NCBI GenBank assembly: GCA_002454975.1
Contig: DKJZ01000074.1
Coordinates: forward strand, 19,748-83,747
Length of the DNA stretch: 64,000 nt
From: Hylemonella sp. UBA6679
Lineage (GTDB): Bacteria > Pseudomonadota > Gammaproteobacteria > Burkholderiales > Burkholderiaceae_C
Direction: 5' to 3'
Under the pieces are notes generated by a model. It ran no database searches, was not told where the DNA came from, and worked only from the letters and a program-made list of their open reading frames with translations. Position numbers and translations under genes: made by a program. Below are positions 25,451 through 33,340 of this stretch, in pieces (the first letter of the stretch is position 1; every line of letters starts with the position of its first letter).

Positions 25451-26302
25451 TTAGCCTTTTTCAACCGGGCGCGCAGGGTCGGCGCACCACTCGCTCCAGC
25501 TGCCAGCAAACAAGGCTGTGCGGCCCAGCCCAGCCAACTCCATGGCCAGCAGGTTAGGGATGGCGCTCACGCCGCTGCCGCACTGGTGGACCACATTCCC
25601 AGGTGGCAGATCGCCCAGCAGGCTTAAAAACTCTTCACGCAACTGCGCCGCTGGTTTGAAGCGGCCATCGGCCTGCATGTTGAGGTTGAAGGGGCGGTTC
25701 AGCGCCCCAGGGATGTGCCCGGCCACCGGGTCAAGTGGTTCCACCTCGCCTTTGAAGCGGGGGGTGGCCCGCGCGTCCACCAGGGTTTGCGCCGCGCCCA
25801 AACGGGCGTGCACGTCTTGCACCTCGGCCAGCTCGCACAGGGGCTGCCCCAGCTCAAAATTTCCTGGCACCGCGGTGACTTCTGGCCCGCTGACGACGGC
25901 GCCGCCTGCGTGTTGCCAGGCTTGCAAGCCGCCATCGAGCACGGCCACGGCTTCGTGGCCCACCCATTTCAGCATCCACCACAGGCGGCCGCAGTAATTG
26001 CTGGCTTGCCGGTCGTACACCACCACCTGCATGCCTGGCTGCAAACCGATGTCGCGCAGCCACTTGGCAAGGTCTTCCCGCCGGGGCAGGGGGTGGCGCC
26101 CGCTGTTAACGGCAGGCCGTGGCGGCTTGGCGCTGAGGTGGCGGTCCAGGTCGGCCCGAACCGCGCCAGCGATGTGCGAGGCCAGGTATTGCTGCTGGCC
26201 TTGCTCGGGCTGCATCAGCTCAAAACTGCAATCGGCCACCAAAACTGGGCCTTGCGCTTGCAGCGCCATGAGTTGCTCTGGGGTGATGAGGGTGGTGTAC
26301 AT
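25451..26302 (-). CDS. Thiosulfate/3-mercaptopyruvate sulfurtransferase (two rhodanese domains)
   Basis: 283-residue enzyme moving a sulfane sulfur to cyanide or another thiol acceptor; start MYTTLITPEQLMAL. It has two rhodanese domains: the inactive N-terminal one (VLVADCSFEL... 'VVVYDRQASNYCGRLWWMLKWVG') and a C-terminal one with 'DARATPRFKGEVEPLDPVAGHIPGALN' and catalytic Cys241 in the loop 'CGSGVSA'. That loop is nearer to mercaptopyruvate sulfurtransferase (CGSGVTA) than to rhodanese proper (CRKGVT). It lies 10 bases downstream of the EamA gene on the same strand. Confidence 0.9.
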   Translation of the reverse strand: MYTTLITPEQLMALQAQGPVLVADCSFELMQPEQGQQQYLASHIAGAVRADLDRHLSAKPPRPAVNSGRHPLPRREDLAKWLRDIGLQPGMQVVVYDRQASNYCGRLWWMLKWVGHEAVAVLDGGLQAWQHAGGAVVSGPEVTAVPGNFELGQPLCELAEVQDVHARLGAAQTLVDARATPRFKGEVEPLDPVAGHIPGALNRPFNLNMQADGRFKPAAQLREEFLSLLGDLPPGNVVHQCGSGVSAIPNLLAMELAGLGRTALFAGSWSEWCADPARPVEKG

Positions 26303-26312
26303 GGTTCGGGGG

Positions 26313-27200
26313 TTAATGTTCTTCGGCGGGGGTGTCGGGCAGGGCGCGCTCTTTGAGGAATGTGGCACCTACGCCGCTGGCCACAATCAGCCCAATGCCA
26401 GCCCAGCCCATGACGGGAATGTGGTCGCCAAAGAGCAGCAGGCTGTAGAGCGCGGCAAACACAATACCCGAGTACTGCAAGCTGGCCACCACCAGGGTGT
26501 GGCCGCGACTGTAGGCACGCGTCATGCACCATTGGCCCATGGAGGCCAGGGCGCCAATGGGGATGAGCCAAGCCGCCGCTTGCCAGGTGATTTGCGACAG
26601 CGGAGTCCAGCCCGTCCACATCAGGCCCAGGCTGCCCGTGACAGCCGTGCCCAGGGCAAAGAAAAACACCGTGCGTTCCACCGGTTCACCGGCTTTGCCC
26701 AAAGCCGTGACCTGCAAATAAGCCAGCGAGGCGCACATGCCTGAGAGCAAACCTATGAGGCCCGCAAACAACTGGTTTTGCTCGATGGTGGGGCGCAGCG
26801 TGAGCACCACGCCCACAAAGCCCATCAGCACCGTGAGAATCAGCGGGCCGTTGCGTTGGCTTTTACCCAAGAGCACACCCCCACCCACGATGAAGGCGGC
26901 CACCCAAATGCCGCTCATGTAGTTCAGGGTCATGGCCGTGGCCAAGGGCAGCTCGGCAATGGCAAAAAACCAAGCCCCCAGCGACAAACCGCCCACCAGG
27001 CTGCGCCAGACATGCATGAAAGGTACCGGTGTGGCCAGGCTGACCTGGCGGGTGCGCAACACCAAGACCAGCAGCACCATGCTGATGATGCCGCGGTAAA
27101 ACACCAGCTCGGCGGTGTTGAAAACTTGCGAGGCGATCTTCACGCCCACGCCCATGGTGGCGAAAAAGAAGGCCCCCAGGACCATCCAGAGGGCTTGCAT
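26313..27200 (-). CDS. DMT-superfamily EamA transporter
   Basis: 295-residue inner-membrane exporter with ten predicted helices in two EamA repeats (MQALWMVLGAFFFATMGVGVKIA at the N-terminus; 'WLIPIGALASMGQWCMTRAYSRG' opening the later helices). The family exports amino acids, nucleosides or drugs; the substrate here is unknown. The start codon directly abuts the stop of the Rieske oxygenase gene, so the two, with the rhodanese gene, form one transcript. Confidence 0.9.
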   Translation of the reverse strand: MQALWMVLGAFFFATMGVGVKIASQVFNTAELVFYRGIISMVLLVLVLRTRQVSLATPVPFMHVWRSLVGGLSLGAWFFAIAELPLATAMTLNYMSGIWVAAFIVGGGVLLGKSQRNGPLILTVLMGFVGVVLTLRPTIEQNQLFAGLIGLLSGMCASLAYLQVTALGKAGEPVERTVFFFALGTAVTGSLGLMWTGWTPLSQITWQAAAWLIPIGALASMGQWCMTRAYSRGHTLVVASLQYSGIVFAALYSLLLFGDHIPVMGWAGIGLIVASGVGATFLKERALPDTPAEEH

Positions 27201-28328
27201 TCAGAGGCCGAGCTGGCGGCGATACCACTCGTGAAAATGCTGCATGCCGTCTTCCATGGGGCTTTGGTAGGGGCCAACCTCGTTGTCGCCACGGGCAAAC
27301 AGCGCGGCGCGGCCAGCGTCCATGCGCTCGGCGATTTCGTCGTCTTCGAGGCAGGTTTCCATGTAGGCGGCTTGTTGGGCTTGCACAAACTCGCGCTCGA
27401 AGGCCACGATCTCTTCGGGGTAGTAAAACTCCACCATGTTGAGGGTTTTTTGTGGCCCCTGCGGGTACAGGGTGGACACAGTGAGCACATGCGGGTACCA
27501 CTCCACCATGATGTGGGGGTAGTAGGTCAGCCAGATGGCGCCCTTGTCGGGCAGTTGGCCGCCGCGGTAGCTCAGCAGCGCGTCGTGCCAGCGGCGGTAC
27601 ACCGCCGAGCCTGGCTGGCCAAAAGCGCGCGACACCCCCACCTGTTGCACCGAGTAGTGCTGGCCAAACTGCCAGCTCAGGTCATCGCAGGTCACAAACT
27701 GCCCTAGGCCGGGGTGGAAAGGGCCAACGTGGTAGTCCTCCAGATACACCTCGATGAAGGTTTTCCAGTTGTAGTTGCAGGTGTGCATTTCCACCCGGTC
27801 GAGCGCGTAGCCTGAAAAATCAAGGTTGGCAGCCGCACCCATGCCAGCAAGGTCTTGGGCGATGTTGCGTGCGCGAGGGCCAGCTTCAAACAACAAGCCG
27901 TTCCAAGATTGCAGCGGGTAGTTGTTGAGGTTCAGGCAAGGGTCTTGGGCAAAGTGCGGCGCGCCCAGCAACTGCCCCTCGGGCGCATAGGTCCAGCGGT
28001 GCAGCGGGCACACAATGTTGCCCCCAGCGCTGCCAGGCTGGGTGGTGAGCAAAGAGCCTCGGCCCTTGAGCATGACCGATTGACGGTGGCGGCACACATT
28101 GGAGACCAAGGAGACTTGGTCGTTGTGGCGCACCAGGGCGCGGCCTTCGAGTTCGTGCGGCAGCGCATGGTAATCCCCGTTTTGGGGCACACTCAGCGCA
28201 TGGCCGACGTAGCGTGGCCCGGCATTGAAAATGCTGGCGAGTTCCTGTTGGAACAAAGCTTCGTCAAAGTAGCTCGAAACAGGTAATTGGCTGTTTGCCT
28301 GCTGCAGTTGAAGACTTAAATCAGACAT
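27201..28328 (-). CDS. Rieske non-heme iron oxygenase, alpha subunit
   Basis: 375-residue ring-hydroxylating/demethylating oxygenase subunit starting MSDLSLQLQQANSQLPVSSYFD. The N-terminal Rieske site uses 'NVCRHRQSV' and 'VCPLHRWTY', that is C-x-H ... C-x-x-H, but the two halves are about 25 residues apart, longer than the usual 15-17. The C-terminal catalytic domain carries the mononuclear iron residues 'EDYHVGPFHPGL' and a downstream acid region ('LEDDEIAERM'). No reductase, ferredoxin or beta subunit is adjacent. Homologues act on aromatics, choline/betaine-type amines or glycine betaine; this one cannot be assigned. Confidence 0.85.
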   Translation of the reverse strand: MSDLSLQLQQANSQLPVSSYFDEALFQQELASIFNAGPRYVGHALSVPQNGDYHALPHELEGRALVRHNDQVSLVSNVCRHRQSVMLKGRGSLLTTQPGSAGGNIVCPLHRWTYAPEGQLLGAPHFAQDPCLNLNNYPLQSWNGLLFEAGPRARNIAQDLAGMGAAANLDFSGYALDRVEMHTCNYNWKTFIEVYLEDYHVGPFHPGLGQFVTCDDLSWQFGQHYSVQQVGVSRAFGQPGSAVYRRWHDALLSYRGGQLPDKGAIWLTYYPHIMVEWYPHVLTVSTLYPQGPQKTLNMVEFYYPEEIVAFEREFVQAQQAAYMETCLEDDEIAERMDAGRAALFARGDNEVGPYQSPMEDGMQHFHEWYRRQLGL

Positions 28329-28528
28329 GGGTGACCTGACCTAACGACTCCCCTGATCCCGGGAGATGGTTGTTATTGGGCGCTCAGTGTGACAAGGCGC
28401 ACAGCTGTAAGCAAACCGTCAATTCTACCCTGCCCAATGCGATCATCGGGGGAGACCCTGTTGGGCACTTTGCTGGTGTAGCCTATCGTTGACGCATCTA
28501 AAATTCAACTTTCATTGACAGACAGTCC

Positions 28529-28786
28529 ATGCCCAAGGTCAAAACATCTGAAGCCCCCGGTTCTGCCCAGGCTGAGCCCCTGCCCGCCACCTACGAGGCG
28601 GGCTTGGCCGAGCTCGAAACGCTGGTGCTCAAGCTCGAATCGGGCCAACTTCCCCTGGACCAGTTGCTCAGCGCCTACCAGCGTGGGGCCGCTTTGCTGG
28701 GCTTTTGCCGGGACCGCTTGCAAGCGGTGGATGACCAAATCCAGGTGCTCGATGGCACTTCCCTCAAACCCTGGAACAACGCCTGA
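28529..28786 (+). CDS. xseB: Exodeoxyribonuclease VII small subunit
   Basis: 85-residue small subunit of ExoVII, which with XseA degrades single-stranded DNA. It matches the family pattern 'YEAGLAELETLVLKLESGQLPLDQLLSAYQRGAAL...CRDRLQAVDDQIQVL', with a short N-terminal extension. It is followed 11 bases later by ispA and then dxs, the usual proteobacterial xseB-ispA-dxs operon. The 200 bases upstream (28329-28528) hold only the divergent promoters; no RNA gene was seen there. Confidence 0.94.
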   Translation: MPKVKTSEAPGSAQAEPLPATYEAGLAELETLVLKLESGQLPLDQLLSAYQRGAALLGFCRDRLQAVDDQIQVLDGTSLKPWNNA

Positions 28787-28797
28787 ACGAGACACGC

Positions 28798-29682
28798 ATG
28801 GACTTTGATTTCAAGCCCTGGCGTGACCAGGTGCTCGCCAGCACCGAGCAAGCGCTCAGCGTGTGGGTGGGCCACAACACCCCGGCCAGCCTGGCCGAGC
28901 CCATGCGTTATGCCGTGCTCGATGGTGGCAAGCGCTTTCGCCCACTGTTGGTGCACGCAGCCAGCCAGGCTGTTGGCGGCCAGCTCGAAGCGGCTTTGCG
29001 CGCAGCGTGTGCGCTGGAGCTGATTCACGCTTACTCCCTGGTGCACGACGACATGCCCTGCATGGACAACGACGTGCTGCGCCGCGGTAAACCCACGGTC
29101 CATGTGCAATTTGGCCAAGCCAGCGCTTTGTTGGCGGGCGACGCTTTGCAAGCCCTGGCCTTTGAGGTGCTCACCCCCGAGCAGGGGGTAGAGCCTGTTG
29201 TGCAGGCCCGTTTGTGCGCGCTGTTGTCGCGCGCTGCTGGCAGCACCGGCATGGCCGGTGGCCAGGCCATTGACCTGGCCAGCGTGGGTTTGCAATTGAC
29301 CGAAGACCAACTGCGTGAAATGCACCGCCTCAAAACCGGCGCTTTGCTGCATGCCAGCGTGATGATGGGTGCCGCTTGCGGCCAGGCCAGCGCGCAAGCG
29401 CACACACAGCTTGGCGTGTATGCCGATGCCCTGGGCTTGGCTTTTCAGGTCATGGACGATGTGCTGGACGTGACCGCAGATTCTGCAACCCTGGGTAAAA
29501 CCGCTGGCAAAGACGCGGCCAACGACAAGCCCACCTATGTGTCCCTCATGGGCCTGCAGGCCGCGCGTGACCAAGCCATGTCTTTGCATGCGCGCGCTGT
29601 CGAGGCGCTTGCACGCAGCGGCCTGAACCAAACGCAGGCTTTGCTGGCCTTGGCCGACCTCGTGGTACACCGTGCCCACTGA
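28798..29682 (+). CDS. ispA: Farnesyl diphosphate synthase (short-chain polyprenyl synthase)
   Basis: 294-residue cytosolic enzyme condensing IPP with DMAPP/GPP to farnesyl diphosphate. The first Asp-rich motif is 'LVHDDMPCMDND' (DDxxxxD, the bacterial FPP synthase type), the second is 'FQVMDDVLDVTAD' (DDxxD), and 'GGKRFRPLL' supplies the conserved Lys/Arg. It lies between xseB and dxs. Provides precursors for quinones and undecaprenyl phosphate. Confidence 0.95.
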   Translation: MDFDFKPWRDQVLASTEQALSVWVGHNTPASLAEPMRYAVLDGGKRFRPLLVHAASQAVGGQLEAALRAACALELIHAYSLVHDDMPCMDNDVLRRGKPTVHVQFGQASALLAGDALQALAFEVLTPEQGVEPVVQARLCALLSRAAGSTGMAGGQAIDLASVGLQLTEDQLREMHRLKTGALLHASVMMGAACGQASAQAHTQLGVYADALGLAFQVMDDVLDVTADSATLGKTAGKDAANDKPTYVSLMGLQAARDQAMSLHARAVEALARSGLNQTQALLALADLVVHRAH

Positions 29683-29704
29683 CACCAACTAAACAACGAT
29701 CAAG

Positions 29705-31558
29705 ATGCTGGAACAGATCAACCAACCCGCTGACTTGCGTCAGCTCTCCCGCAGCCAGTTGCCTGCGCTGGCCCAAGAACTGCGCACCTACTTGCTCAAC
29801 AGCGTGGCCAAAACCGGGGGGCACCTCAGCTCAAATTTGGGCACCGTGGAGCTCACCGTGGCGCTGCACTATGTGTTCAACACCCCGCACGACCGTTTGG
29901 TTTGGGACGTGGGCCACCAAACCTATCCCCATAAAATTTTGACCGGCCGGCGCGACCGCATGCACAGCCTGCGTCAGCTCGGGGGCTTGAGTGGTTTTCC
30001 ACAACGCGCTGAGAGCGAGTTCGACACCTTTGGCACCGCGCACTCCAGCACCAGCATTTCTGCCGCCTTGGGCATGGCCTTGGGCGCACGCCAAAAAGGC
30101 GAAGACCGTTACGCGGTAGCCATCATTGGCGACGGCGCCATGACCGCGGGCATGGCCTTTGAAGCCATGAACAACGCCGGTGTGGAAGACTGCCGTTTGA
30201 TCGTCATCCTCAACGACAACGACATGTCCATCAGCCCGCCTGTGGGCGCGCTCAACCGCTACCTTGCGCAACTGATGAGCGGCCAGTTTTACGCCGCGGC
30301 CAAAAACGTGGGCAAGCAGGTGCTGAAAAACGCCCCGCCCCTGTTTGAGTTGGCCAAGCGTTTTGAGCAAACCGCCAAAGGCATGGTGGTGCCCGCCACC
30401 TTGTTTGAGAAGTTTGGCTTCAACTACATCGGCCCCATCGACGGGCACGACCTGGAGTCCCTCATCCCCACGCTGGAAAACATCAAGCAGCTCAAAGGCC
30501 CGCAATTTTTGCATGTGGTCACCAAAAAAGGGCAGGGCTACGACCTGGCCGAGGCCGACCCGATTGCCTACCATGGCCCGGGCAAGTTCGACCCCTCGGT
30601 GGGTTTGCAAAAACCCAGCGCGCCATCCAAGCCCACCTTCACCCAGGTGTTTGGCCAGTGGTTGTGCGACATGGCCGAGAAAGACAAGCGCCTGGTGGGC
30701 ATCACCCCCGCCATGCGCGAAGGCTCGGGCATGGTGGAATTTCACAAACGCTTCCCCGATCGCTATTACGACGTGGGCATTGCCGAGCAGCATGCCGTGA
30801 CCTTTGCCGGCGGCCTGGCCTGCGAGGGTTTGAAGCCCGTGGTGGCCATTTATTCCACCTTTTTGCAGCGCGGCTACGACCAGCTCATTCACGATGTGGC
30901 CCTGCAAAACCTGCCCGTGGTGTTTGCCCTGGACCGCGCTGGCCTGGTGGGCGCTGACGGCGCCACCCATGCCGGTGCTTACGACATTCCTTTCATTCGT
31001 TGCATTCCCAACATGAGCCTGGCGTGCCCGGCCGATGAGCGCGAATGCCGCCAATTGCTCTCCAGTGCTTATGCGCAAAACCACCCTGTGGCGGTGCGCT
31101 ACCCGCGTGGCGCTGGCGCTGGCGTACCGACCTTGCCGGACCTGGCGCCACTGCCGTTTGGCAAAGGCGAGGTGCGCCGCCAAAGCAACCTGCCTAGCGA
31201 TGGGCCGCGCATTGCCATTTTGGCTTTTGGCACCTTGCTTTACCCGGCCCTGGAGGCGGGCGACAAGCTCGATGCGACGGTGGTCAACATGCGTTGGGTC
31301 AAGCCTTTGGATGTGGCGCTTTTGTTGCAAGTGGCCGCCGAGCACACGGCCTTGGTCACGCTGGAAGAGGGCGCCATCATGGGGGGTGCGGGCAGCGCTG
31401 TCATGGAGGCTTTGCAGGCCGCCGGCGTGCACAAGCCCGTGCTGCAACTGGGCCTGCCCGACACCTTCATTGAGCATGGTGACCCAGCCAAATTGCTGAG
31501 CTTGCAGGGCCTGGACGCCGCTGGCATTGAAGCGGCCATTCGCCAGCGCTTTGCCTGA
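29705..31558 (+). CDS. dxs: 1-deoxy-D-xylulose-5-phosphate synthase
   Basis: 617-residue thiamine-diphosphate enzyme making DXP from pyruvate and glyceraldehyde 3-phosphate, the first step of the MEP isoprenoid route. It shows 'GHLSSNLGTVELTVALHYVF', the TPP/Mg site 'GDGAMTAGMAFEAMNNAG', and the transketolase central domain 'DVGIAEQHAVTFAGGLACEG' with the catalytic Glu-Gln-His. Full length. Last gene of xseB-ispA-dxs; the stretch after it contains a T-run but only a weak stem. Confidence 0.96.
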   Translation: MLEQINQPADLRQLSRSQLPALAQELRTYLLNSVAKTGGHLSSNLGTVELTVALHYVFNTPHDRLVWDVGHQTYPHKILTGRRDRMHSLRQLGGLSGFPQRAESEFDTFGTAHSSTSISAALGMALGARQKGEDRYAVAIIGDGAMTAGMAFEAMNNAGVEDCRLIVILNDNDMSISPPVGALNRYLAQLMSGQFYAAAKNVGKQVLKNAPPLFELAKRFEQTAKGMVVPATLFEKFGFNYIGPIDGHDLESLIPTLENIKQLKGPQFLHVVTKKGQGYDLAEADPIAYHGPGKFDPSVGLQKPSAPSKPTFTQVFGQWLCDMAEKDKRLVGITPAMREGSGMVEFHKRFPDRYYDVGIAEQHAVTFAGGLACEGLKPVVAIYSTFLQRGYDQLIHDVALQNLPVVFALDRAGLVGADGATHAGAYDIPFIRCIPNMSLACPADERECRQLLSSAYAQNHPVAVRYPRGAGAGVPTLPDLAPLPFGKGEVRRQSNLPSDGPRIAILAFGTLLYPALEAGDKLDATVVNMRWVKPLDVALLLQVAAEHTALVTLEEGAIMGGAGSAVMEALQAAGVHKPVLQLGLPDTFIEHGDPAKLLSLQGLDAAGIEAAIRQRFA

Positions 31559-31582
31559 GCCCACTGTACCCACCAGTTTTTT

Positions 31583-31617
31583 CTCGATCAGGGCATGATC
31601 GTTTTCCCTTGATCGAG
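31583..31617. promoter_or_regulatory. Cluster of GATC half-sites upstream of the TRAP binding-protein gene
   Basis: CTCGATCA (31583-31590) and TGATCGAG (31610-31617) form a perfect 8-bp inverted repeat. A further TGATCG at 31596-31601 makes a second dyad CGATCA-N5-TGATCG with the first half. The cluster is about 75 bases before the dctP start. A similar TGATC-N4-GATCA dyad lies upstream of the separated TRAP permease genes, so a shared regulator is possible. Confidence 0.4.
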
Positions 31618-31690
31618 GAAATGCGTATGTGGGGTTTTTCGCTTATTGCCTATACTGCGTTTTTCAACCGTACTTCCTAGGAGACTCTCA

Positions 31691-32770
31691 ATGGATCGTC
31701 GTTCCCTGATCAAGCAAGCGGGTATTGCCGGTGTGTTGGCCGCAGGTGTGGCACCTGCTGTGCATGCCCAAGCCACCATCCGCTGGCGCCTGGCTTCAAG
31801 CTTCCCCAAAGCCCTGGACACCATCTTCGGTGCGGCAGACACGTTTGCCAACTCCATGAAGAAAATGTCGGGCGGCAAGTTTGAGGTTTCGGTTCACGCG
31901 GCTGGCGAATTGATGCCCGCTTTTGGCGTGGTCGACGGCGTGCAACAGGGTTCCATCGAGATGGCCCACACCGCCCCTTACTACTTCTTTGGTAAGGACG
32001 AAACCTTTGCCTTGGCTTGCGCCATTCCTTTCGGCTTGAACAGCCGTCAAATGACAGCCTGGATGTACGAAGGCAACGGCCTCAAGCTCATGCGCGAGTT
32101 CTACACCAAGTACAACATCGTGAACTTCCCAGGCGGCAACACGGGCGCTCAGATGGGTGGCTGGTACCGCAAAGAAATCAAATCCGTCGCTGACATGAAG
32201 GGTTTGAAAATGCGCATTGGCGGCTTTGGCGGCAAGGTGCTTGAGCGCATTGGTGGCGTGCCCCAAAACATCCCTGGCGGCGAAATTTACGCAGCCCTGG
32301 AAAAAGGCACCATCGACTCGGCTGAGTGGATTGGCCCTTACGACGACCAAAAACTCGGCTTCAACAAAGTCGCGCCCTTCTACTACTACCCCGGCTGGTG
32401 GGAAGGTGGCCCACAGCTTGAGTTCTACATCAACAACAAAGCGTTTGACGCACTCAGCCCTGAGTACAAAGCCATGGTTGAAGCTGCTGCGTCTGAAGCG
32501 CACATCGTCATGCAAGCGCGTTACGACGCCAAGAACCCCGCTGCTTTGAAGCAGTTGGTGGGCGCTGGCACCAAGCTGCGTGCATTCCCCAACGACGTGA
32601 TGGCCTCGGCCTTCAAACAGTCGATGGCTTTCTACGACGAGCTGTCTGCCAAGAACGAAAACTGGAAAAAGGTTTACACCGACTACAGCAAGTTCCGCGC
32701 TGAGCAGAACCTGTGGTTCAAGTTCACCGAAGCCACGTTCGACCGCTTCATGCAAGCGCAAAAGCTGTAA
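31691..32770 (+). CDS. TRAP transporter substrate-binding protein (DctP family, TakP/lactate-binding-like)
   Basis: 359-residue periplasmic receptor. The N-terminus MDRRSLIKQAGIAGVLAAGVAPAVHAQ carries a twin-arginine-type signal (DRRSLIK) and cleaves after VHA. The mature protein has 'WRLASSFPKALDTIFGAADTFANSM', 'MGGWYRKEI' and the conserved Arg region 'MRIGGFGGKVLERIGGVPQNIPGGEIYAALEKG', resembling receptors for 2-oxo acids or lactate with 'AEWIGPYDD' and 'YYYPGWWEGG'. The membrane subunits lie on the opposite strand at 33337-35433. It has its own strong terminators. The ligand is probably a hydroxy- or oxo-carboxylate (inference). Confidence 0.92.
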   Translation: MDRRSLIKQAGIAGVLAAGVAPAVHAQATIRWRLASSFPKALDTIFGAADTFANSMKKMSGGKFEVSVHAAGELMPAFGVVDGVQQGSIEMAHTAPYYFFGKDETFALACAIPFGLNSRQMTAWMYEGNGLKLMREFYTKYNIVNFPGGNTGAQMGGWYRKEIKSVADMKGLKMRIGGFGGKVLERIGGVPQNIPGGEIYAALEKGTIDSAEWIGPYDDQKLGFNKVAPFYYYPGWWEGGPQLEFYINNKAFDALSPEYKAMVEAAASEAHIVMQARYDAKNPAALKQLVGAGTKLRAFPNDVMASAFKQSMAFYDELSAKNENWKKVYTDYSKFRAEQNLWFKFTEATFDRFMQAQKL

Positions 32771-32778
32771 AGCTTTTT

Positions 32779-32796
32779 AAGCCCCTGCGGGGGCTT
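32779..32796 (+). terminator. Stem-loop just after the TRAP binding-protein gene
   Basis: AAGCCCC-TGC-GGGGGCTT, 8 bases after the stop codon. It lacks a long T-run and probably protects the mRNA 3' end or acts with the stronger terminator 10 bases further on. Confidence 0.6.
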
Positions 32797-32804
32797 ACAT
32801 AACA

Positions 32805-32835
32805 ACCGCGCTGGGGCAACCCAGGGCGGTTTTTT
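32805..32835 (+). terminator. Intrinsic terminator after the TRAP binding-protein gene
   Basis: The stem CCGC/GCGG plus CTGGG/CCCAG around a GCAA loop is followed by six T residues (32830-32835). It separates the forward dctP transcript from the convergent reverse gene, whose stop lies at 32834. Confidence 0.85.
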
Positions 32836-33340
32836 AATGGGTTTGGCGAAAGATGGTGAGCTCGCGGGTGAGCCGCGCAAATTGGCTCAACATCGCTGGG
32901 TCTGAGGCGTAAAAGACCGCAAACTTGCCGCTCAGGTTACGCGCGTAAAGCCGCGGCGCAATGAGCCAGTCCAGCCCAGGGATGCGTATGAATTTGCAAT
33001 ACGCCAGCTCACGCAGGTCAAACTGCTTGTTCCACACCCACACCTGTTGGATGTGTTGGGCATTGAGCGTGGTGGTGCTGGTCAGGATGTAGAAGTAGGT
33101 GATGGCCATCAAGGCCAAGCCACACAAAAACCACACCAAACCCGAGCTGGCCCCGGAGCCCAAAACGCCAGCGCGCCACAGGTCAAACAACCAAGCCCCA
33201 CAGCCCGACACCAAGACCGTGGCCATGCTTTTGAAGGTTCGAGAAAACGCCGGGCAGCTGAGCTCGGCGGGTTCCATCACGAAGTGAAAGGGGGCTGGCC
33301 CAAGGTGGGCCAGCATGTCAGTGGGCTGGTTCAAGCTCAT
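32834..33340 (-). CDS. Hypothetical two-helix membrane protein
   Basis: 168 residues, MSLNQPTDMLAHLGPAPFHFVMEPAEL. Two hydrophobic segments (about residues 38-58 and 66-87) are followed by a soluble stretch, 'TTTLNAQHIQQVWVWNKQFDLRELAYCKFIRIPGLDWLIAPRLYARNL', whose pattern of short strands recalls bacterial PH-like membrane proteins. Its start overlaps the stop of the TRAP large permease gene by four bases, so it is cotranscribed with the permeases. Function unknown; a transporter accessory role is only a guess. Confidence 0.7.
   Translation of the reverse strand: MSLNQPTDMLAHLGPAPFHFVMEPAELSCPAFSRTFKSMATVLVSGCGAWLFDLWRAGVLGSGASSGLVWFLCGLALMAITYFYILTSTTTLNAQHIQQVWVWNKQFDLRELAYCKFIRIPGLDWLIAPRLYARNLSGKFAVFYASDPAMLSQFARLTRELTIFRQTH

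Noticed and set aside
29831..31573. A 580-codon open frame antisense to dxs
   Set aside because: The forward strand encodes a complete Dxs; the antisense product has no recognisable motif.
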